Source: Pseudomonadota bacterium (lineage in GTDB: Bacteria > Pseudomonadota > Gammaproteobacteria > Steroidobacterales > Woeseiaceae). Taken from it: a stretch of DNA of 58,980 nucleotides. How positions within the stretch are numbered: position 1 is the first letter of the stretch; every line of letters begins with the position of its first letter. A model generated the notes under the pieces. It ran no database searches and was not told where the DNA came from. It saw nothing but the letters and a program-made list of their open reading frames with translations. The stretch covers positions 1 to 58,980 of the forward strand of contig JAHKKM010000003.1 in NCBI GenBank assembly GCA_020027645.1, read 5' to 3'. The translations under genes and the position numbers were made by a program. Below are positions 38,995-45,272 of the stretch, piece by piece.

Positions 38995-39793
38995 ACAGGC
39001 AAAAAGGCGCAGGCCAGGAAGAGCAAGGATGTTCGCCTTGCCGAAACTGCCACTGGCAAAGCTTTCGGGGCTCATTATCGCGGTGACGGCCATCGTGCTT
39101 ACCTATCAATTCAGCAGTCGCCTCCTGGATCGACCCATCGCCTCGATCACTATCGAAGGACCGTTTCAAAGGGTCAGTGCACTGCAGATTGAAGAAGTCA
39201 TCAGCGAAGAGTTGCAACACGGCTTCCTCAGCGCGGATCTGGGTACGCTGCGCGACCTCGTGATCGGACTTCCATGGATCGACCAGGCGACAGTGGCGCG
39301 CCGCTGGCCCAATCGTCTGCAAATAACGGTTACAGAACAAACACCGGCTGCCTGCTGGGGCGAAACCGGCCTGCTGAATACGCGCGGCGAACTTTTTATC
39401 ACGGACGCGCGGCATATTCCGGCCGAACTTCCGCGACTCAGCGGTCCCGAGGATCAGGCCGCGGCCGTTGCGAGGCGTTACCTGGAAATCCGTGACCAAC
39501 TGATTCCGATAGGACTGGACGTACGCCGCTTGCATCTCGATGCGCGCGGTGCATGGGACATGACATTGCAGAACGGCGTCGGTGTCAGGCTCGGACGTCA
39601 CAATGTCGACGAGCGGACGGCGCTGTTTCTGGAGGTTGTTGCAGATATCGTGTCCAGCCGCGAGTCTGAAATCGAATTTGTCGACATGCGATACAGCAAT
39701 GGATTCACTATCGGCTGGAAGAAAGGGGCGGGGTCGCCAAAGGAAGTGCCACAGGAAACGGGTGAAAAGATGATTGCGCGAAGGATCGGCTGA
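38984..39793 (+). CDS. ftsQ: Cell division protein FtsQ
   Basis: A bitopic divisome protein linking early and late division proteins. ATG 38984 (or the next ATG, 38987) begins a very basic cytoplasmic tail (MMRRQAKRRRPGRARM), then a transmembrane helix (LSGLIIAVTAIVLTYQF), a POTRA domain (IASITIEGPFQRVSALQIEEVI) and the FtsQ beta domain ending with the MRYSNGFTIGWK segment. 269 residues. It ends directly at the ftsA start. Confidence 0.94.
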   Translation: MMRRQAKRRRPGRARMFALPKLPLAKLSGLIIAVTAIVLTYQFSSRLLDRPIASITIEGPFQRVSALQIEEVISEELQHGFLSADLGTLRDLVIGLPWIDQATVARRWPNRLQITVTEQTPAACWGETGLLNTRGELFITDARHIPAELPRLSGPEDQAAAVARRYLEIRDQLIPIGLDVRRLHLDARGAWDMTLQNGVGVRLGRHNVDERTALFLEVVADIVSSRESEIEFVDMRYSNGFTIGWKKGAGSPKEVPQETGEKMIARRIG

Positions 39794-41032
39794 GTGAACA
39801 AACGTGCAGACAAAAACCTGATCGTCGGACTCGACATAGGCACGTCGAAGGTTGTTGCGATAGTCGGGGAAGTCAACTCCGAAGGGCGAATTGAAGTTGT
39901 CGGCATCGGCTCGCACCCGTCACGCGGCCTGAAAAAGGGCGTGGTGGTCAACATCGAGTCGACCGTGCATTCGATTCAGCGTGCCGTCGAAGAGGCTGAG
40001 CTGATGGCAGGTTGCGACATACATTCGGTGTACACCGGCATCGCCGGAAGTCATGTGCGTAGCCTGAATTCCCACGGCATTGTGGCGATTCGCGACAAGG
40101 AGGTGAGCGCCGGAGATGTCGATCGCGTCATCGATGCTGCACGTGCAGTTGCGATTCCGGCAGATCAGAAAATTCTGCACATTCTTCCGCAGGAATTCCT
40201 GATCGACAATCAGGAAGGCATTCGCGAACCAATAGGCATGTCGGGCGTCAGGCTTGAGGCCAAGGTGCACATGGTGACCGGAGCCGAGAGTGCGGCACAA
40301 AACATCGTCAAGTGTGTGCAGCGCTGTGGCCTGCAGGTCGAGGATATCGTGCTGGAGCAACTAGCATCGAGCTACTCGGTTCTGACGGACGACGAGAAGG
40401 AGCTTGGTGTCTGCATTGTAGACATCGGGGGTGGTACCACGGATCTTGCCGTGTTTCTCGGCGGGGCGATTCAGCACACGGCAGTGATTCCGATCGCTGG
40501 CGACCAGGTTACCAATGACATCGCTGTTTCAATGCGCACGCCAACGCAATACGCGGAAGAGATCAAGATCAAGTACGCCTGTGCGCTTTCCCAATTGGCC
40601 AATGCCGACGAGACCATCGAAGTGCCGAGCGTGGGCGATCGTCCGCCACGACGCCTTGCCAGGCAGACGTTGGCAGAGATCGTCGAGCCTCGATTCGAAG
40701 AGCTGTTCAGCCTAATTCGCGACGAACTGCGTCGCAGCGGCTTCGAGGAGCTGATTGCAGCAGGCATTGTCATCACGGGCGGCAGCGCAAAAATGGAGGG
40801 CGCGGTCGAACTTGCAGAAGAGGTTTTTCACATGCCGGTGCGTCTCGGATTGCCGCAGTACGTCGACGGACTTTCTGACGTAGTGCGAAACCCGATTCAT
40901 GCAACCGGCGTCGGACTATTGCTTTACGGGTACGAAAACATGAAGCGCCGAAATCGGCGCAGCACGCCGGTCGGCGGCAATATTGCCGATGTGCTGCAAC
41001 GGATGAAGTCATGGTTTCAGGGACAGTTTTAG
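39794..41032 (+). CDS. ftsA: Cell division protein FtsA
   Basis: An actin-like ATPase tethering FtsZ to the inner membrane. It uses GTG 39794 immediately after the ftsQ TGA. 412 residues: phosphate-1 GLDIGTSKVVAIVGE, the 1C (SHS2) domain inserted at about 85-165, phosphate-2 VDIGGGTTDLAVF, adenosine loop GIVITGGSAKMEG, and the C-terminal amphipathic membrane helix DVLQRMKSWFQGQF. Confidence 0.97.
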   Translation: MNKRADKNLIVGLDIGTSKVVAIVGEVNSEGRIEVVGIGSHPSRGLKKGVVVNIESTVHSIQRAVEEAELMAGCDIHSVYTGIAGSHVRSLNSHGIVAIRDKEVSAGDVDRVIDAARAVAIPADQKILHILPQEFLIDNQEGIREPIGMSGVRLEAKVHMVTGAESAAQNIVKCVQRCGLQVEDIVLEQLASSYSVLTDDEKELGVCIVDIGGGTTDLAVFLGGAIQHTAVIPIAGDQVTNDIAVSMRTPTQYAEEIKIKYACALSQLANADETIEVPSVGDRPPRRLARQTLAEIVEPRFEELFSLIRDELRRSGFEELIAAGIVITGGSAKMEGAVELAEEVFHMPVRLGLPQYVDGLSDVVRNPIHATGVGLLLYGYENMKRRNRRSTPVGGNIADVLQRMKSWFQGQF

Positions 41033-41040
41033 GAAAGGTC

Positions 41041-41060
41041 TCTCGGGGGTAACCCCGGGA
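41041..41060 (+). other. Hairpin in the ftsA-ftsZ gap
   Basis: TCTCGGGG-GTAA-CCCCGGGA, eight pairs with one G-U, right after the ftsA stop. There is no T-tract, so it more likely stabilises or processes the ftsZ mRNA than ends transcription. Confidence 0.4.
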
Positions 41061-41119
41061 TTGTGTTTAACGAGTGAGTACGGGAATCAAAATCAGGGAA
41101 TCTGAGCGGAGGAATCTCA

Positions 41120-42262
41120 ATGTTCGAGTTAATGGATGCGCACAGTCGAAGCGCTGTCATAAAGGTGATCGGAATCGGGGGTGGCGGCGGCAACGCGGTT
41201 GCCCATATGGTCAATTCCGGTATTGAAGGGGTCGATTTCATCTGCGCCAACACGGATGCGCAGGCGCTGACCAGCGCGCGGGTGCGGACGGCGCTGCAGA
41301 TTGGCTGCAACATTACGAAGGGTCTTGGCGCAGGTGCAGACCCTGATGTCGGTCGTCAGGCAGCGATGGAAGATCGCGACAGGATTCAGGAAGTGATCGA
41401 AGGTGCGGACATGTTGTTTGTTACGGCGGGCATGGGAGGCGGCACGGGCACCGGGGCGACGCCGATCGTTGCACAGGTTGCCAAGGAACTGGGAATTCTC
41501 ACCGTTGCCGTTGTGACCAAGCCGTTTCTCATGGAAGGTCGCAAACGCATGGCAATCGCCGAGCACGGCATAGCGGAACTCGGCAAGTATGTTGATTCGC
41601 TGATCACAATCCCGAACGAGAAGCTGTTGCAGGTTTTGGGTGGCGAAACAACATTGCTCGATGCGTTTCGTGCTGCCAACCAGGTATTGCAGGGAGCGGT
41701 ACAGGGCATCGCCGAACTGATTACGCGTCCTGGACTGATCAATGTCGATTTTGCAGACGTACGAACGGTCATGGCGAAGATGGGTATGGCGATGATGGGT
41801 ACCGGCGTGTCGTCCGGCGAAGGTCGTGCGCGTGAAGCAGCAGAGGCAGCGATCTCCAGTCCCTTGCTTGAGGACATCAATCTTGCTGGCGCAAACGGTA
41901 TTCTGGTTAACGTTACTGCCGGCATGGACTTGTCGATTGGTGAATTCCAGGAGGTTGGCAATACCATCAAGGAGTTTGCCGCTGACGATGCGACCGTGGT
42001 CATCGGGACGGTTATCGATCCGGACATGAAGGACAGCATTCGTGTGACGGTCGTTGCAACCGGGCTCGGTCAGCGGGCCGCGCAAAGCGAGTCACCAATG
42101 CGCGTGGTGCGTCGCCAGCCGGACTCGACGGAGCCAAACTACGCCACCCTCGACAAGCCAACCGTGCAGCGCAAGCGCGCTGTGGGTGACGGCCTCGAAG
42201 ATGGCGGAATGCGGGAGGAATTACTGGACATCCCTGCGTTCCTGCGACGACAGGCCGATTGA
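41120..42262 (+). CDS. ftsZ: Cell division GTPase FtsZ
   Basis: Tubulin-like GTPase that forms the Z-ring. 380 residues with GIGGGGGNAVAHM near the start, the tubulin signature GGGTGTGATPI near 105, the T7 loop NVDFADVRTVM for GTP hydrolysis, a variable acidic linker, and the C-terminal FtsA/ZipA-binding peptide LDIPAFLRRQAD. A strong GGAGG ribosome-binding site precedes ATG 41120, fitting the need for high FtsZ. Confidence 0.98.
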   Translation: MFELMDAHSRSAVIKVIGIGGGGGNAVAHMVNSGIEGVDFICANTDAQALTSARVRTALQIGCNITKGLGAGADPDVGRQAAMEDRDRIQEVIEGADMLFVTAGMGGGTGTGATPIVAQVAKELGILTVAVVTKPFLMEGRKRMAIAEHGIAELGKYVDSLITIPNEKLLQVLGGETTLLDAFRAANQVLQGAVQGIAELITRPGLINVDFADVRTVMAKMGMAMMGTGVSSGEGRAREAAEAAISSPLLEDINLAGANGILVNVTAGMDLSIGEFQEVGNTIKEFAADDATVVIGTVIDPDMKDSIRVTVVATGLGQRAAQSESPMRVVRRQPDSTEPNYATLDKPTVQRKRAVGDGLEDGGMREELLDIPAFLRRQAD

Positions 42263-42573
42263 GGACAGCGATTCCCGGCACAGGCAAACTCACTCGGTCT
42301 GTGCCGTCTATCGTGACCGAACTCTGCTCAGGTAACAGACAAAGGGGCAGACCCGACCGGGGTCTGCTCCCGATGTCTCAGGATAAGGACACGAAGCCTG
42401 GTGGCATATTCATGCGCTGGGTCGCACGAGTACAATATGTTAGGCTGCCGTGCTAATTGGGCTGAGATTTTTCCACTAAGTTATTGATATATCGGAACGA
42501 GGATACGATTATTCTGGCTGCCGGCAGAAAGCTTGTCAGGGCCGGGAAGACAATCTGGACGTAAGGGCAATCG
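42263..42573 (+). promoter_or_regulatory. ftsZ-lpxC spacer: two stem-loops and a weak promoter
   Basis: No gene seen. Stem-loop 1: CGGCACAG (42276-42283) pairs with CTGTGCCG (42299-42306). Stem-loop 2: 42344-42370, stem GCAGACCC/GGGTCTGC with outer G-C and G-U pairs. Neither has a T-run, but they may act as partial terminators or RNA stabilisers after ftsZ. A possible lpxC promoter is TTCATG (42409) with 16 bp to TACAAT (42431-42436). Confidence 0.4.
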
Positions 42574-43482
42574 ATGTTGCGACAGCGAACAATCAAAACC
42601 GCCATTCGTGCCACTGGGGTTGGTTTGCACTCGGGCAGAAAGGTCTATATGACGCTGCGGCCGGGCGCCGAAAATTCCGGTATTACGTTTCGCCGGGTGG
42701 ACCTCGACGAACCGGTCGATATTCCCGCCGATCCGCGACTGGTCGGCGAGACGATGCTTGGCACGACCCTGATAAAAGACGGCGTCAAGGTTGCGACTGT
42801 CGAACATTTGATGTCTGCCCTGGCGGGGCTGGGAATAGACAACCTCAATGTCGACCTTTCGGCGCCTGAAGTTCCCATCATGGACGGCAGCGCAGGGCCC
42901 TATATTTTTCTGCTGCAATCAGCCGGCATCGAGGAACAAAATGCGGCCAAGAAATTCATTCGCATCCGAAAGAAGATTCGAGTCGAGGACGGCGATAAAT
43001 GGGCCGAGTTGACACCGTTCAACGGCTTCAAGGTGAACTTCGAAATCGCGTTCAATCACCCGGTCTTCAATAAGCTGAGCCGCCATGCATCCATTGACTT
43101 CTCGTCGACATCCTTCCTCAAGGAAGTCAGCCGCGCTCGGACCTTCTGTTTTTTGCGCGATGTCGAGACACTCCGCGCCCGCAACCTGACTCTCGGCGGC
43201 AGCATGGACAATGCGATCGTGCTCGACGACTACCGGATCCTCAACGAGGACGGTCTCCGGTACGCTAACGAATTCGTGATTCACAAGATCCTTGACGCAA
43301 TCGGCGATGTCTACCTGCTGGGGCACAGTCTCATCGGCGAGTATTCGGCATTCAAATCAGGGCACGATCTGAACAACAAGCTGTTGCGTGCGCTGCTGGA
43401 TAACGAGACCGCGTGGGAGGAAGTGACCTTCAAGGACCAGGATCGGGCCCCGATTTCCTACGCGACCCCGGCCTACGCCTGA
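42574..43482 (+). CDS. lpxC: UDP-3-O-acyl-N-acetylglucosamine deacetylase LpxC
   Basis: The zinc deacetylase committing precursors to lipid A. 302 residues. Opening [22 protein letters not shown], first zinc His in [26 protein letters not shown], and further ligands in [21 protein letters not shown], where the His of SGHDLN is the catalytic acid. It closes the dcw cluster, as in E. coli. Confidence 0.97.
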   Translation: MLRQRTIKTAIRATGVGLHSGRKVYMTLRPGAENSGITFRRVDLDEPVDIPADPRLVGETMLGTTLIKDGVKVATVEHLMSALAGLGIDNLNVDLSAPEVPIMDGSAGPYIFLLQSAGIEEQNAAKKFIRIRKKIRVEDGDKWAELTPFNGFKVNFEIAFNHPVFNKLSRHASIDFSSTSFLKEVSRARTFCFLRDVETLRARNLTLGGSMDNAIVLDDYRILNEDGLRYANEFVIHKILDAIGDVYLLGHSLIGEYSAFKSGHDLNNKLLRALLDNETAWEEVTFKDQDRAPISYATPAYA

Positions 43483-43512
43483 CAGATCGGGGTCAGACCA
43501 CGATTTACCCCG

Positions 43513-43866
43513 CTAGTCCTTCGCAACAATTACCTTGCAAGAGCTGACCTTCACGCCACCGTCTTGCGCGGCCGCCATCAGCTTGTCGGCCTCGAAGCGC
43601 AAGCGGGCCGCCCAGGCCGGCGATTCGGCAACCAGCACCAGCTGCCCTTCCGGCCGCAGGTTGACCCCCTTCAGATGCGATGCCAACTCGGGCTCCAGGG
43701 CTTTTTTCAGCCTGGACATCAGGCGGTCCATACCCTCGGCCCGCTGCACGAGTTCCTCCAGGGCGCCGCCAGTGGTCGATTTGAGCAGTTTTTCCAGTTG
43801 GACAATGGGCATGGAATTGTGACGGAGTTGGCGATTCCCGAGACTGCGGGTGACCGAAGTCAACAT
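43513..43866 (-). CDS. DUF721 / DciA-like protein
   Basis: A small protein (117 residues) of the DUF721 family, which includes the DnaB helicase-loading factor DciA. The N-terminal KH-like part contains ALEPELASHLKGVNLRPEGQLVLVAESPAWAARLRFEADKLM, the hallmark of the family (V-x-S-x-x-W-x-x-x-L). Start at 43866 or an internal ATG at 43812. It lies between lpxC and an M23 gene, as in several gammaproteobacteria. Whether it loads DnaB here is inference. Divergent from the riboswitch. Confidence 0.8.
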   Translation of the reverse strand: MLTSVTRSLGNRQLRHNSMPIVQLEKLLKSTTGGALEELVQRAEGMDRLMSRLKKALEPELASHLKGVNLRPEGQLVLVAESPAWAARLRFEADKLMAAAQDGGVKVSSCKVIVAKD

Positions 43867-43881
43867 TCTGAAGGTCTATTC

Positions 43882-43910
43882 TTGTAAAAAAAAGCGGCAT
43901 TATGCATATT
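43882..43910 (+). promoter_or_regulatory. Candidate promoter of the riboswitch-M23 transcript
   Basis: TTGTAA at 43882-43887, 17-bp spacer, CATATT at 43905-43910. The predicted start near 43917 coincides with the beginning of the GEMM aptamer, which supports it even though the -10 is weak. Confidence 0.5.
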
Positions 43911-43916
43911 GCCCTC

Positions 43917-44005
43917 TCGACAAAGGCATACCCGCCGAAAGACGGGGACGCAAAACCACCGATCTAAGGGACTCCGGTCCTATGACAGCGGGGCTACCGA
44001 AGTGA
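43917..44005 (+). ncRNA. c-di-GMP-I (GEMM-I) riboswitch
   Basis: An aptamer for the second messenger cyclic di-GMP. It follows the GEMM-I layout: ACAAAGGCATACC, a stem capped by a GAAA tetraloop (43937-43940), GGGGACGCAAAACC (43944-43957), a second helix containing CTCCGG, and AGCGGGGCTACCGA (43987-44000). Aligned by eye to V. cholerae Vc2, ligand-contact positions are kept: G20 is G43925, A47 is A43952, and the Watson-Crick C is C43997. G at position 20 points to c-di-GMP rather than the A20-type cGAMP variants. The aptamer ends about 118 nt before the M23 start. Confidence 0.92.
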
Positions 44006-44123
44006 TCATTGACCGTCGACCTGTATTAATGAGGGAGCGCCCGACGAGGCTGCTGGCCGACTGGTTAATGATATTAATATCAATAACATACGATCCGTTT
44101 ATCCCGCATCGGGGGCGCACTCG
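44006..44123 (+). promoter_or_regulatory. Expression-platform region of the riboswitch
   Basis: Contains no poly-T terminator. It has a perfect 14-bp palindrome TGATATTAATATCA (44069-44082), and a small hairpin CCCG-CAT-CGGG next to the start codon that would cover the G-rich RBS (GGGGG before ATG 44124). That suggests translational control, but the switching structure is not proven. Confidence 0.4.
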
Positions 44124-45056
44124 ATGAACGTAGTCATCTTCGGCAAGGGCTTCGGCACCGCCCGGCAGGTCACTCTGTCCGGTATGGCTGTCGCCGCCAT
44201 CGGCGTCGTTCTTGCCGGTTGCCTTAGTGCGGCTGCTTTTGCCATCGGCTCGTGGTATTCGGCGCAAAACGGGTCCGGGGTGCCCCATTCCGAGCTCGCC
44301 AGTCTGACCGAGGAACTTGCGGCCCAACAGGCGGCAATCGCGACCACGCGACAGGAGACCGAAGACACCCTCGACGCACTGGCTATCCGCATCGGCCAGA
44401 TGAACGCACGCGTTATTCGGCTGGATGCACTTGGTCGACGCATGACGGAAATGGCCAATCTGGACGACGGCGAATTCGATTTCGATTCGGACCCGGCACT
44501 CGGCGGCCCCGAGGAGCCGGACCCGACCGGATCCGCTGTTGCAGTTCCCGATGTGCTTTCCGCGATGCAGGAACTTAACGACCAGCTCTCCGATCGTGAA
44601 GCACAACTCGGCGTGCTCGAAAGCGTATTGCTTAACCAGAATCTCAACGAACGGGTTCACCCGGCAGGTCGCCCAGTCAAGGCAGGGTGGATGTCTTCGT
44701 ATTTCGGCCGCCGCACCGATCCCTTTACCGGCAAGCCGGCGAATCACACCGGGGTCGACTTTGCCGGCAAGGAAGGCGCGGAAGTAATTGCCGTGGCCGA
44801 TGGCGTGGTCACCTGGTCGGCCAATCGCTACGGTTATGGGCAGCTTGTCGAAATCAATCACGGCAACGGTTATGCGACTCGTTACGCACACAATTCCGAG
44901 AACCTGGTATCCGTCGGCGACGAGGTCAAGAAAGGACAAACTGTGGCACTGATGGGGGATACCGGTCGTGCGACAGGTCCGAACCTGCATTTCGAAGTTT
45001 TGAGGAATGGCACCCGGGTCAATCCGGTGCAGTTCATCCGCCAGGGCGCCGAGTAA
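44124..45056 (+). CDS. M23 (LytM-like) peptidase family protein, riboswitch-preceded
   Basis: A membrane-anchored periplasmic protein with a peptidoglycan endopeptidase domain. 310 residues: transmembrane helix about 18-42, predicted coiled coil about 55-110, acidic linker (LDDGEFDFDSD), second helical segment 145-175, and M23 domain about 185-305. Zinc-ligand candidates His208 and Asp212 (HTGVD), His256 (YAHNS) and His289 are present. The first His of the HxH motif is Asn287 (GPNLHFEV); in LytM-type enzymes that His is catalytic, so activity may be weak or absent, as in EnvC-type activators. It sits upstream of secA and behind a c-di-GMP riboswitch. Confidence 0.9.
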   Translation: MNVVIFGKGFGTARQVTLSGMAVAAIGVVLAGCLSAAAFAIGSWYSAQNGSGVPHSELASLTEELAAQQAAIATTRQETEDTLDALAIRIGQMNARVIRLDALGRRMTEMANLDDGEFDFDSDPALGGPEEPDPTGSAVAVPDVLSAMQELNDQLSDREAQLGVLESVLLNQNLNERVHPAGRPVKAGWMSSYFGRRTDPFTGKPANHTGVDFAGKEGAEVIAVADGVVTWSANRYGYGQLVEINHGNGYATRYAHNSENLVSVGDEVKKGQTVALMGDTGRATGPNLHFEVLRNGTRVNPVQFIRQGAE

Positions 45057-45272
45057 GGCCACCCACCCAAGTCCCGTTTTCCCGCCCGTTTCGGACAGGA
45101 GGCGCCAGGCCCATGCCATGGTCTTGTGTTTGCGCTTCCCATGCCCAAATCAATGTGCCGGTTGCCAGCAAACAATAGTGCAAATTCGGAACCAGTCCGT
45201 AAAATACCCGTCTTTGCGTGCGCCCCACCGCCGGGCGACCGGCACGCAGACAATTCCAGCCAGGAGCCTTGA
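45057..45272 (+). promoter_or_regulatory. secA leader region, no SecM seen
   Basis: A 216-bp gap. A hairpin pairs TGCGTGC (45215-45221) with GCACGCA (45242-45248), with an inner GCCC/GGGC stem, ending shortly before the AGGAG ribosome-binding site. TAAAAT at 45200-45205 could be a -10. No arrest peptide resembling E. coli SecM is encoded here. Confidence 0.4.

Noticed and set aside
43917..44005. Alternative riboswitch classes (e.g. cGAMP-type GEMM variant)
   Set aside because: The nucleotide aligned with Vc2 G20 is G, whereas cGAMP-selective variants typically have A there; the remaining core fits c-di-GMP-I.
43909..44127. A 72-codon frame over the riboswitch
   Set aside because: The same bases form a conserved GEMM-I structure; the peptide is arbitrary.
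43980..45119. A 379-codon minus-strand frame covering the riboswitch and M23 gene
   Set aside because: Antisense to the M23 peptidase and aptamer, which have strong independent support.
45057..45272. A secM-like arrest-peptide gene before secA
   Set aside because: No open frame with a signal peptide or arrest motif fits; the upstream gene is a clear M23 protein.
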